Source: Paenibacillus sp. E222 (GTDB lineage: Bacteria; Bacillota; Bacilli; Paenibacillales; Paenibacillaceae). From it: DNA of 64,000 bases. Under the pieces are notes generated by a model. It did no database searches and had not been told where the DNA came from. It worked only from the letters and a program-made list of their open reading frames with translations. The stretch spans positions 3,596,001 to 3,660,000 of the forward strand of contig NZ_CP058552.1 of assembly GCF_013401555.1 (NCBI RefSeq), read 5' to 3'. The translations under genes and the position numbers were made by a program. This document shows, one piece after another, positions 20,308 through 28,445 of this stretch; the first letter of the stretch is position 1, and every line of letters begins with the position of its first letter.

Positions 20308-22514
20308 TTGGGCACCAGCTAGGCGGACGCTATGAAGTGATCGAGCGTGTCGGCGGTGGCGGCATGGCTCTTGTGTACAAGGCCCAGGATCTGTTGCTCA
20401 ACCGGAACGTTGCCATCAAAGTGTTAAGGCAGCAATTTGTGCATGACGAAGAGTTTATTCGCCGTTTCCGCAGGGAAGCACAGTCTGCAGCATCTCTCTC
20501 CCATCCTAACGTGGTCAGTATCTACGATGTGGGGCAGGAAGATGACGTTCATTATATTGTCATGGAATATGTCGAAGGTAAAAACCTGAATGAAATTATT
20601 AAAGAGCGGGCGCCTCTGCAGGTGGACGAAGCGGTTCGGATCGCCTCCCAGATTGCAGATGCCCTCGATCATGCACATCATAATCAGATCATTCATCGGG
20701 ATATCAAACCACATAATATATTGATTGGTCGTAATGGCCGTGTGAAAGTAACGGATTTCGGGATTGCCCGTGCGGTTACGTCCACAACGATTACACAGAC
20801 CGGCTCCGTAGTTGGTTCCGTACATTACTTCTCACCTGAGCATGCCAAAGGCATCGTGACTGGCGAGAAGTCGGACTTATATTCCCTTGGTATTGTACTC
20901 TATCAAATGCTGACTGGGCAGCTTCCGTTCCTGGGAGAGAGTCCGATTAGCGTTGCTTTGAAGCATTTGCAGGAAGAGTTTGATGAACCTCGCAAATTCA
21001 ATCCGCTTATCCCGCAAAGCGTAGAGAACGTTATTCTGAAATCCATGCGCAAAAATCCGCAGGAGCGTTACCAATCCGCTAAAGAAATGCAGACGGATCT
21101 GGAAACCTGCCTGATGCCGGAAAGACGTAATGAAACGAAGATTGATTTTCCGGATGAGGATGATATCGATCAGACCCGTGTTATGCCGGCGATCAAGCCG
21201 GAGCCGCGTGGAGTTACATCCACAGGTGCTATACCCGTGATGGAGTCTGACCAAGATAACAACAAGGGCAAACCCAAAACAAAGAACTGGAAAAAGCCAG
21301 CGTTGTTGATCTCGTTGACCGTGCTTATTCTTATCGCGATGGTTGGAGTTGTGTGGTACGTGAAAGGCATGCTTGTTGTGCCAGATGTGACTGTACCCAA
21401 TGTCATTGGCCAAACCGAGGAGAAGGCTCGTCAAATGTTGCAGGATCAAGGGCTTGTGGTCAGTGATACTGTCATCCGGGAGTACAAGGAGGATGTGGAA
21501 CCAGGTATTGTATTTGACCAGACCCGAAATGAAGGCGACGTGGTCAAAGAAGGCTCTGAGGTCCAGCTGAGTGTTGGCGCGGAAAAAGAGTTGTTGAAGA
21601 TGATTGATCTCAAAGACCTTTCATATGATGAAGCGGTCAAACAACTTACCAGCCTGGATATCAAAGAGGATCAGATTCAGCGTAAGGATGAATATTCAAA
21701 TGATAAATCTGCGGGGACGGTTCTATCCCAAACTCCTGGGGTGAATGTAGAATACGATCCGGCAGAGGTTCAGATTGTTCTGACCGTGAGCAAAGGATCC
21801 GAAACGATAAAAATGCCGGACTTGAAAAATCTCACGCGAAGCGAGGCTGAGAAAAAGCTCCAAACCGCCGGCTTAATTCTTGCTCAGGTTCAGGAAGAGT
21901 CGAGCTACACCGTAGATGAAGGCAAAGTGACACAGCAATGGCCTGTGGAAGCTGGTGCAGAGGTGAATCCTGGTGATAAAATCACCATTTTCATTAGTAC
22001 TGGATATCCGCCTGAGGCATTGAACTACCCCTATAACATTAACGTTTCGCCAAAAGAAGTAGGAAAGAGCAGCAAAATTCGAATTACTTTCGAGGATGCT
22101 CGTGGCAAAAGTCAGGAATGGGGAACCCGGAGCATCAAGTCTGCCCAAACGCTGACAATTCCGCTTGTTCTGGCTCCAAACGTCGATGGTGTTGTCTCTG
22201 TCTATCGGGATGGCCAATTCCTGGATACGTACCTGGTGTCCTATATTGATGCCAAAAATGGAACGGTAGTTGTGCCTACCATTGAGCCCGAGAAGGGTGC
22301 AGAGCCGCCTCCAACAACGGAGGAGCCTGATCAAGGCGGTGGTGGTGATGAGGGCACTGTAGATACACAACAGGAAGGTGAGCCTGATACACCTGTGGAT
22401 GGTGAAGTGGACAACGAAGAGGGAGATACTTCTGCGATGAATAAGGATAAGGGTCCCTCCAAAGGCAAAGATAACAAGAAAAAGGAAGTCGTTAACGCAT
22501 CAAGCCGTCCATAA
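20304..22514 (+). CDS. prkC: PASTA-domain serine/threonine protein kinase
   Basis: The 736-residue membrane kinase senses muropeptides or lipid II and controls germination and wall growth. The N-terminal kinase domain has the glycine loop RVGGGGMALVYK, the ATP-anchoring lysine (VAIKVL), catalytic HRDIKPHN and DFGIAR. One transmembrane helix lies near residues 333-355. It is followed outside by three PASTA repeats (starting VTVPNVIGQ, LKMIDLKDL and IKMPDLKNL) and a beta-rich domain. The C-terminal tail is very acidic and Pro/Gly/Glu-rich, then ends basic. A hairpin (AGCCGTCC/GGACGGCT) spans the stop codon without a T run. Confidence 0.95.
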   Translation: MIGHQLGGRYEVIERVGGGGMALVYKAQDLLLNRNVAIKVLRQQFVHDEEFIRRFRREAQSAASLSHPNVVSIYDVGQEDDVHYIVMEYVEGKNLNEIIKERAPLQVDEAVRIASQIADALDHAHHNQIIHRDIKPHNILIGRNGRVKVTDFGIARAVTSTTITQTGSVVGSVHYFSPEHAKGIVTGEKSDLYSLGIVLYQMLTGQLPFLGESPISVALKHLQEEFDEPRKFNPLIPQSVENVILKSMRKNPQERYQSAKEMQTDLETCLMPERRNETKIDFPDEDDIDQTRVMPAIKPEPRGVTSTGAIPVMESDQDNNKGKPKTKNWKKPALLISLTVLILIAMVGVVWYVKGMLVVPDVTVPNVIGQTEEKARQMLQDQGLVVSDTVIREYKEDVEPGIVFDQTRNEGDVVKEGSEVQLSVGAEKELLKMIDLKDLSYDEAVKQLTSLDIKEDQIQRKDEYSNDKSAGTVLSQTPGVNVEYDPAEVQIVLTVSKGSETIKMPDLKNLTRSEAEKKLQTAGLILAQVQEESSYTVDEGKVTQQWPVEAGAEVNPGDKITIFISTGYPPEALNYPYNINVSPKEVGKSSKIRITFEDARGKSQEWGTRSIKSAQTLTIPLVLAPNVDGVVSVYRDGQFLDTYLVSYIDAKNGTVVVPTIEPEKGAEPPPTTEEPDQGGGGDEGTVDTQQEGEPDTPVDGEVDNEEGDTSAMNKDKGPSKGKDNKKKEVVNASSRP

Positions 22515-22577
22515 GGACGGCTTATTGCCGACGTTTAGGGTAAATGTACTGTAAATTAAAAGGAGGGCGACGGAGCT

Positions 22578-23495
22578 ATGCCAGAAGGTATCATCGTTAA
22601 AGCGCTAAGCGGTTACTATTATGTCATGCCACTGGAAGACAGCGGGGTGCCTTCGGTTGAAGGCTCCGCCGTTCAATGCCGGGCCAGAGGCATCTTCAGA
22701 AAACGGGGTACCTCACCGCTTGTGGGTGACCGTGTCAGCTATATGCTGACAGAGAACGGGGAAGGAACAGTAGATGAAATTCGCAAACGTGAGACGGAGT
22801 TAATTCGTCCACCTGTAGCCAATGTAAGTCTGGCTGTTCTGTTATTTTCCGTTAAGGAACCGGATATGAATCTCAATCTGCTGGATAAATTCCTGGTACA
22901 TATCGAACAAGCCGGACTGGATGCACTAATTGTGCTCACGAAGCAGGACCTGGCTGATCCAGAAAACGATGCCCGTGATACAGTGGCTGAAGTAAAGGCT
23001 TTGTACGAGCAAATTGGATATGAAGTTATCTCTACGAGTTCACGAACTGGTGAAGGTAATGAACTGCTCAAGGAACGTCTTGCCGGCAAGATTAGCGTAT
23101 TCTCCGGGCAATCCGGTGTAGGTAAATCTTCGATGCTGAATGCATTGATGCCAGGTCTAACCCTGGAGACCAGTGCAATCAGCATGCGCCTGGGCCGAGG
23201 GAAACACACCACCAGGCACGTGGAGCTCATACCGCTGGATAATGGTGGCTTTGTCGCCGATACGCCGGGATTCAGCCAACTGGACTTCCTGGAGATTGGT
23301 GTGGAGGAGTTATCTACTTGTTTCCGGGAGTTCGCTCAATATGCGGATCAGTGTAAGTTCCGAGGCTGTACCCATACGCACGAACCAGGTTGCCGGGTGC
23401 TTGCAGCCAAGGCGGAGGGAATGATCTCCGAAAGCCGTTATCAGCATTACGAACAATTCCTTACAGAAATGAAAGACAAAAAGCGGAGGTATTAA
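22578..23495 (+). CDS. rsgA: Ribosome small subunit-dependent GTPase A
   Basis: The 305-residue circularly permuted GTPase checks late 30S assembly. The order is an N-terminal OB fold, G4 (LTKQD), G5, G1 GQSGVGKSS, a switch region, G3 DTPGFSQ, and a C-terminal zinc knuckle with [15 protein letters not shown]. The ATG follows GGAGGGCGACGGAGCT. It is also known as CpgA and is a substrate of PrkC in Bacillus, which fits its place beside prkC. Confidence 0.95.
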   Translation: MPEGIIVKALSGYYYVMPLEDSGVPSVEGSAVQCRARGIFRKRGTSPLVGDRVSYMLTENGEGTVDEIRKRETELIRPPVANVSLAVLLFSVKEPDMNLNLLDKFLVHIEQAGLDALIVLTKQDLADPENDARDTVAEVKALYEQIGYEVISTSSRTGEGNELLKERLAGKISVFSGQSGVGKSSMLNALMPGLTLETSAISMRLGRGKHTTRHVELIPLDNGGFVADTPGFSQLDFLEIGVEELSTCFREFAQYADQCKFRGCTHTHEPGCRVLAAKAEGMISESRYQHYEQFLTEMKDKKRRY

Positions 23496-23496
23496 T

Positions 23497-24156
23497 ATGA
23501 TTAAAATTGCCCCATCTATTTTATCTGCGGATTTTGCCCGTCTCGGCGCGGAAGTGGCGGAAGCCCAAGCTGCTGGCGGAGACTGGATTCATGTTGATGT
23601 CATGGACGGTCATTTCGTCCCTAATATTACGCTTGGACCTGCGATTGTAAAAGCGATCGCTCCACATACAAGTTTGCCGCTTGATGTGCATTTGATGATT
23701 GAGAACCCAGAGCGTTATGTGGAGGAATTTGCGAAAGCTGGCGCAGCTGTTATTACGGTTCATGCCGAGGCTTGTGTGCATCTGCACCGGGTTATTCATC
23801 TGATCAAGGAACAGGGAGTGAAGGCAGGGGTTGCTCTTAATCCGGGAACTCCGGCAAGTGCAATTCAGGAAGTGCTGGACGATGTGGATATGGTGCTTGT
23901 CATGACCGTAAATCCCGGTTTTGGTGGACAGGCCTTCATCTCAGGCACCATGAATAAAATCAAGCAAATTCGTAGCTGGCTGAACGAAAAAGGACGCCAT
24001 GACGTGCATATTGAAGTGGATGGCGGTATTGCTGCCGACACAGCTCCGCTTGTGGTTGAAGCTGGAGCGGATGTGCTCGTTGCAGGAAGTGCTGTATTTG
24101 GACGTGAAGATCGCGCTGCCGCGATTGCCGAAATTCGCAGTAGCTACGGAGGCTGA
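23497..24156 (+). CDS. rpe: Ribulose-phosphate 3-epimerase
   Basis: The 219-residue TIM-barrel enzyme interconverts ribulose-5-P and xylulose-5-P. Seen are [47 protein letters not shown] and EVDGGI, which hold the metal and catalytic residues. Its ATG is two bases after the rsgA stop, with GCGGAGGTATTAAT upstream. Confidence 0.96.
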   Translation: MIKIAPSILSADFARLGAEVAEAQAAGGDWIHVDVMDGHFVPNITLGPAIVKAIAPHTSLPLDVHLMIENPERYVEEFAKAGAAVITVHAEACVHLHRVIHLIKEQGVKAGVALNPGTPASAIQEVLDDVDMVLVMTVNPGFGGQAFISGTMNKIKQIRSWLNEKGRHDVHIEVDGGIAADTAPLVVEAGADVLVAGSAVFGREDRAAAIAEIRSSYGG

Positions 24157-24158
24157 GC

Positions 24159-24410
24159 ATGAACCTCAAGGAGACGCTGTGGACAATGGGTGCAAGTCTC
24201 GTTACGGGACTGGTGCTTGCTATGTTTGCGGTCATTCAATCCCCTTACAATGCGATTACGTCATTGATCGGGGTTGGTGTTGTCATTATGTACTTCCGCA
24301 AATTTGACCGTACAGGACTTCGGGTTACTTTTGTGATATTCAGCATACTGTATTACTTATTGAGTGTATTCATGATCGCTGTCTATCAATATATCCCTAC
24401 CCAAACCTAA
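24159..24410 (+). CDS. Small membrane protein of unknown function
   Basis: The 83-residue protein has three predicted membrane segments, roughly residues 8-26, 30-46 and 56-77, joined by short loops (MYFRKFDRTG is the main polar one). It starts two bases after rpe with GGAGG inside the rpe end, so it is certainly translated from that operon. I do not recognise it. In Bacillus this place between rpe and spoVM holds thiN, which is absent here. Confidence 0.75.
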   Translation: MNLKETLWTMGASLVTGLVLAMFAVIQSPYNAITSLIGVGVVIMYFRKFDRTGLRVTFVIFSILYYLLSVFMIAVYQYIPTQT

Positions 24411-24469
24411 ATGACCTGATAACCAGGCTCGTCATTGTGGAATAGGGACAAAGGGTTCCGCATAAATAT

Positions 24470-24504
24470 GGTTACATGAGCAGGTTTCTCATGTAGCCTT
24501 TTTT
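24470..24504 (+). terminator. Terminator of the rlmN-rpe operon
   Basis: The stem GGTTACATGAG/CTCATGTAGCC has a seven-base loop and is followed by six T residues. Confidence 0.9.
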
Positions 24505-24577
24505 GTCGTGTTTAAGGCAAGGAAGGCCTGGAGCATAGGATACGGCGGATGCATGAGCATGATGGGGAGGGTGAAGT

Positions 24578-24658
24578 ATGAAATTTTACACATTCAAACT
24601 GCCGAAGTTTTTGGGAGGCTTTGTAAAGGCGATTCTTAATACGTTTCAAAAGAACTGA
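24578..24658 (+). CDS. spoVM: SpoVM, amphipathic sporulation peptide
   Basis: The 26-residue peptide starts MKFYTFKLPKFLGGFVKAIL, essentially the known SpoVM sequence including the proline at position 9. It binds the convex forespore membrane, recruits SpoIVA and starts coat assembly. GGGGAGGGTGAAGT lies just before the ATG. It stands alone between the rpe-operon terminator and the rpmB terminator, so it has its own promoter. Mother-cell sigma-E control is expected, though I cannot point to a clear sigma-E box. Confidence 0.93.
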   Translation: MKFYTFKLPKFLGGFVKAILNTFQKN

Positions 24659-24792
24659 CATGATTAAAAGGTTCCATTGGCGAATACCGCCGCTATGGCT
24701 TCAGGATCATCTGGAATTCGGACCTGCGAAGCGCCATGCGGCGGCCATTCACATGCTGATGTGTGTATTCATGATTTTATTTCTGAATACCA

Positions 24793-24825
24793 AAAAAGCA
24801 CCTGCAAGGAACAAGGTGCTTTTTG
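24793..24825. terminator. Bidirectional terminator between spoVM and rpmB
   Basis: The stem AAAAAGCACCT/AAGGTGCTTTTT serves both convergent genes, with A and T tracts on the two sides. Confidence 0.88.
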
Positions 24826-24854
24826 CTTACCCGATTTATAGTAGCTTTGCGTGA

Positions 24855-25043
24855 TTATACGCGAGTCACTTTACCGGCTTTCAGTGCACGGGTGCTTACG
24901 TATACACGTTTTGGTTTACCGTTCACGAGAATGCGGACCTTCTGAACGTTTACGCCCCAAGAACGACGGTTACGGTTGTTAGCGTGGGATACGTGGTTAC
25001 CGGTGCCCGGTTTCTTACCTGTCACATAACATTTGCGAGACAT
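24855..25043 (-). CDS. rpmB: Ribosomal protein bL28
   Basis: The 62-residue large-subunit protein begins [20 protein letters not shown] and ends in the conserved [14 protein letters not shown] and [10 protein letters not shown]. It has one cysteine rather than four, so it is the zinc-free type. The ribosome binding site AGGAGGTGTAATCT is strong. Its leader is long and folded (separate entry). Confidence 0.97.
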   Translation of the reverse strand: MSRKCYVTGKKPGTGNHVSHANNRNRRSWGVNVQKVRILVNGKPKRVYVSTRALKAGKVTRV

Positions 25044-25215
25044 AGATTACACCTCCTATCCTAAAATAACCAGTTGCCCTAAGGAGACACGAATGCCATT
25101 CCAGACGGGCTAAATTGTTCTTCCTGACCGCAATGGTCAGGTTCCAGTAGCTAATGGCGTTGTTCAAGCCGGCATAGCCGGATCATTTCCATTACTAAAC
25201 CTGCATAAAACAATA
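25044..25215 (-). promoter_or_regulatory. Structured 5' leader of rpmB
   Basis: The leader of about 170 bases can form a perfect seven-pair hairpin CCTGACC/GGTCAGG (25123-25141). A nine-pair stem joins 25092-25100 with 25153-25161 and encloses it. A third hairpin, CCGGC/GCCGG, lies near 25172-25184. This looks like an autoregulatory ribosomal-protein leader; I know of no named family for L28, so the role is inferred. Confidence 0.45.
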
Positions 25216-25222
25216 CTTGAAT

Positions 25223-25252
25223 ATAATATCATATTGAAAAAAGCTTCGTCAA
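25223..25252 (-). promoter_or_regulatory. Sigma-A promoter of rpmB
   Basis: On the minus strand TTGACG (25252-25247) and TATTAT (25228-25223) are 18 bases apart and correctly placed for the rpmB leader. Confidence 0.65.
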
Positions 25253-25292
25253 CTGATCCAAAAACTTTATTTATTTCTCCTGTCTAATATAG

Positions 25293-25500
25293 TACAATGT
25301 TGAATAGTCCATAATACAGCGGTGAACAGGCTGTTGCCTCGGGGAAGCCGGAGAAAAAACCGGCCTTAAAGGGTCGGTGGTCTGCTTTTTTGGCAACGCT
25401 GTGAGCTGCGGCATTCCATCATTGGCACCAGTCTCCATGCGGCATTCATGCCGGCTCTTGATACCGGTGCATATCCGTATGCCCCGAATTAGGGGTTACA
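25293..25500 (+). ncRNA. Candidate structured RNA upstream of fakA
   Basis: A TACAAT -10-like box (25293-25298) precedes a stretch rich in complementary segments. An outer stem is ACAGC (25316-25320) with GCTGT (25398-25402), extended by GTTGCC (25333-25338) with GGCAAC (25392-25397). An inner hairpin is GCCGG/CCGGC (25347-25364), or alternatively ACCGGCC/GGTCGGT. A second nested stem-loop set is bounded by GGCAT (25410-25414) and ATGCC (25479-25483), with GCACC/GGTGC and a central GGCATTCATGCC. A final hairpin is CCCC/GGGG (25482-25495). No coding frame fits. It matches no riboswitch family I recognise. The rest of the gap up to fakA (25501-25686) shows nothing clear. Confidence 0.4.
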
Positions 25501-25686
25501 GAGTAATTGCAGGATATCGGTTGCCCGGCCGCCCAGACCGTTAATCCGGCTGACATGTTGTATTATATGCCTTTGCCGGACAAGGTATGGACGAAGAATA
25601 ACGCGATAAGCGTTTGCGCATGAACAGACCAGATAACATCTTGGTGCAAGATGTTCGTGTATCAAGCTAGGAAGGGGAATTCTCAC

Positions 25687-27495
25687 TTGAGTATACGTTC
25701 TTTAAATGGAACAGATTTTACCGCAATGGTACTTGCCGGAGCGGAACAACTTGGACAGCATGCAGAGCACGTCAATTCCCTGAATGTTTTCCCTGTGCCG
25801 GATGGCGACACGGGAACGAACATGAATTTGACAATGAGTGCAGGAGTCGCAGAGATTAAACGCAAGAGTTCTGCCTCCATCGGAGAAGCTGCCGGTATTT
25901 TATCAAAAGGCCTGCTTATGGGCGCACGGGGGAATTCCGGAGTAATATTATCACAATTGTTCCGTGGATTCAGTCGTTCAGCTGCTCCTTACGAGGAACT
26001 GAATACACTCCAGTTTGCCGCAGCCCTGCAGAACGGTGTGGACGCTGCTTATAAAGCCGTAGTGAAACCCGTTGAAGGGACCATTCTTACCGTAGCCAAG
26101 GAAGCGGCGAAACATGCCAACTACTACGCAAGACGGACGAATGATATAACTGAATTAATGAATGAAGTATTGTTAAAAGCAAAAGAAGCACTGGCAATGA
26201 CTCCGGAATTGCTGCCTGTATTGAAACAGGTTGGTGTTGTGGATTCAGGCGGTCAGGGGCTTGTATATATTTACGAAGGCTTCATGGACGTTCTGTTGCA
26301 AACGGACGGGGCAAGTCGTACATCCTTCCAGAGAGACGTACAACCAACCGTAGCGGCATCTGCATTGAAACCGGCTGCACCGTCAGAAGTGGTTTCTGCG
26401 AAGCCTGCACAGCAGGTAATTGTCCCGGAGATGCCAATGTCTGCCCAGGCGCGACTGGAAACGGAAGATATTGAGTTCCTGTATGACATGGAGTTCTTTA
26501 TTAACCGCGAGCTTGGAGAGAACGCAGGTGTTACATTTGATGATGAAGCATTCCGGAAAGCGTTGTCAGTTAACGGGGATTCCATCATTATTATTGCTGA
26601 CGATGAAGTGATTAAGGTTCACGTGCATTCCAAGACACCTGGGGATGTACTAAACCTGGCTCTCCGTTATGGAGAAATCACACAAATTCACATTCTCAAT
26701 ATGCGTGAGCAGCATCGTGATCTGCTGACTGCAGGCATGGACATTGCGCCTTCGCCTGAGCTGTTCGCAGAGATTCCACCTGAAGCGGTGCGCAGTGTGG
26801 AAAAAGCCGTGCTCCCAGCAGACGAGATGGCACCATATGGTTTCATCGCGGTATCTTCCGGTGAAGGCATTGCGGAGATTTTCCAAAGTCTTGGCGTGGA
26901 TGTCGTTCTGTCTGGTGGACAAACGATGAATCCAAGCACCGAGGATTTTGTGAAAGCGGTGCGTTCGATCGCGGCAGAAAAGGTATTTATTTTGCCGAAC
27001 AACTCCAATATTGTACTTGCTGCCGAGCAGGCCCGAGAGCTGCTGGAAGATGAACGTCGAATTATTGTGATTCCGAGCAAGACGATCCCTCAGGGCATGG
27101 CAGCGGCTTTTGCTTTCCAGGAGGATGAATCTGCGGAAACCAATCGTGACCATATGCTTGAGGCAATTAGCCGGGTACAGTCCGGTCAAGTGACTCATGC
27201 GGTCAGAGATACACAATATGACGAGCTTGATATCAAAGCGGGACACTACATCGGTATCCACAATTCCAAGATCGTGGCAACGGACGAAAGCATGCTGCAT
27301 GCATGTGAAGGCCTGCTGCAACAGATGATGGAAAGCGGAGATGAAGTGGTGACGATCCTTGAAGGGGACGAGGCTACCCCTGAGATTACCGCTGCGCTTG
27401 TCGCATGGCTTGAAGAACAATATCCTGATGCTGAGGTAGAGGTGCATCTTGGAGGACAGCCGGTTTATTATTATTTGTTCTCTGTAGAGTCCTAA
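25687..27495 (+). CDS. fakA: Fatty acid kinase ATP-binding subunit FakA (DAK2-domain, YloV type)
   Basis: The 602-residue protein has the DhaL/DAK2 nucleotide-binding domain first (NVFPVPDGDTGTNMNLTMS and MGARGNSGVILSQL hold the Mg-ATP aspartates and glycine loop). Middle and C-terminal FakA domains follow, with VHVHSKTPGDVL. It phosphorylates fatty acids presented by a FakB (DegV) partner, whose gene is directly downstream. It is about 50 residues longer than Bacillus YloV. Part of the excess is a Pro/Ala/Val-rich linker at about residues 213-251. The TTG start (25687) is set by AGGAAGGGG; an upstream in-frame ATG lacks a site. Confidence 0.92.
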   Translation: MSIRSLNGTDFTAMVLAGAEQLGQHAEHVNSLNVFPVPDGDTGTNMNLTMSAGVAEIKRKSSASIGEAAGILSKGLLMGARGNSGVILSQLFRGFSRSAAPYEELNTLQFAAALQNGVDAAYKAVVKPVEGTILTVAKEAAKHANYYARRTNDITELMNEVLLKAKEALAMTPELLPVLKQVGVVDSGGQGLVYIYEGFMDVLLQTDGASRTSFQRDVQPTVAASALKPAAPSEVVSAKPAQQVIVPEMPMSAQARLETEDIEFLYDMEFFINRELGENAGVTFDDEAFRKALSVNGDSIIIIADDEVIKVHVHSKTPGDVLNLALRYGEITQIHILNMREQHRDLLTAGMDIAPSPELFAEIPPEAVRSVEKAVLPADEMAPYGFIAVSSGEGIAEIFQSLGVDVVLSGGQTMNPSTEDFVKAVRSIAAEKVFILPNNSNIVLAAEQARELLEDERRIIVIPSKTIPQGMAAAFAFQEDESAETNRDHMLEAISRVQSGQVTHAVRDTQYDELDIKAGHYIGIHNSKIVATDESMLHACEGLLQQMMESGDEVVTILEGDEATPEITAALVAWLEEQYPDAEVEVHLGGQPVYYYLFSVES

Positions 27496-27503
27496 TAGAG
27501 GTT

Positions 27504-27534
27504 GTTCAAAAAGTCCCCAGTTAACTTTTTGAAC
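27504..27534. repeat. Inverted repeat between fakA and fakB
   Basis: GTTCAAAAAGT and ACTTTTTGAAC form a perfect 11-pair stem with a nine-base loop, in the 76-base gap. No T run follows, so it is a weak terminator at best. It may instead be an mRNA processing or stability element. Confidence 0.6.
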
Positions 27535-27571
27535 ATGCACTAATAGCACTTAAGCAAAGAGGAGGGATCTG

Positions 27572-28435
27572 ATGAGCCACAAGGTTGCGATCGTAACCGA
27601 TAGCACGGCAGATATACCGGAAGAACTGATCCATAAATACGGGATTCATGTTGTTCCGCTGCGTGTTTTGTTCGGGGAAGAAGCTTATGCAGACGGCGTT
27701 GATCTGACTTCGGAACAGTTCTATGCAAAATTGGAGAAGGTATCCGTGCTGCCTACAACCTCACAGCCTTCTCCCACTGATTTTATGAATATCTATAACA
27801 CATTGTTGGATGAGGACCCGGAGCGGCCCATTGTATCGATTCATTTGTCTTCCGGCATGAGTGGTACCTATCAATCGGCTCTGCTTGGCAAATCGTTGCT
27901 GGAACGTGAAGAAGATATAACGGTACTGGATTCGAAGTCTGCATCCTATGGATATGGTTTATTGGTCGTACAGGCTGCCGAGCTTGCTGAACAAGGAAAA
28001 TCCGCTGCGGAGATCGCTGCGGCTGTAGCCGCCATGCAGCAGAGCCGCAAGCTGTTCTTTCTCGTAGATACATTGGAGTATTTACAGAAAGGCGGTCGGA
28101 TTGGCAAAGCTGCGGCCATCTTGGGAACACTGCTGAATATTAAACCGATCTTGTCCATTGATGAGGAAGGCGTTATTTACGCAGTGGAGAAAGTCAGAGG
28201 TCACAAAAAAGCCATGGCACGCATTATTGAGCTGTTTCAGCAGGATCTGGCGGGTCAACGTGTTAATCTGGCGGTAGGTCATACCGCAGACCCCGGATCA
28301 GCGATCGCTTGTGCAGAGCAATTACGCGGGCATTTTACACTGAATGAAGTGGTATATACCAATATTGGGGCCGTCATTGGCAGCCATGTTGGGCCAGGCG
28401 TAATTGCCATCTTTATGTGGCCTGTTCCGGAATGA
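27572..28435 (+). CDS. fakB: DegV-family fatty acid-binding protein (FakB)
   Basis: The 287-residue DegV protein has VTDSTADIPEEL at the N-terminus, TSQPSPTDF, and the ligand head-group loop SIHLSSGMSGTYQSA. It binds a fatty acid in its cleft and presents the carboxyl to FakA. GAGGAGGG lies before ATG 27572. The pairing with fakA supports this role; which fatty acid it prefers cannot be read from sequence. Confidence 0.88.
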   Translation: MSHKVAIVTDSTADIPEELIHKYGIHVVPLRVLFGEEAYADGVDLTSEQFYAKLEKVSVLPTTSQPSPTDFMNIYNTLLDEDPERPIVSIHLSSGMSGTYQSALLGKSLLEREEDITVLDSKSASYGYGLLVVQAAELAEQGKSAAEIAAAVAAMQQSRKLFFLVDTLEYLQKGGRIGKAAAILGTLLNIKPILSIDEEGVIYAVEKVRGHKKAMARIIELFQQDLAGQRVNLAVGHTADPGSAIACAEQLRGHFTLNEVVYTNIGAVIGSHVGPGVIAIFMWPVPE

Positions 28436-28445
28436 GGGATTAGAC

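Noticed and set aside
24660..24854. A 64-codon + strand frame after spoVM
   Set aside because: It has no ribosome binding site and runs through the bidirectional terminator between spoVM and rpmB; its composition is not protein-like.
25293..25500. T-box or c-di-AMP (ydaO) riboswitch for the structured region before fakA
   Set aside because: The T-box antiterminator motif and the ydaO core sequences are not present, so I left it unassigned.
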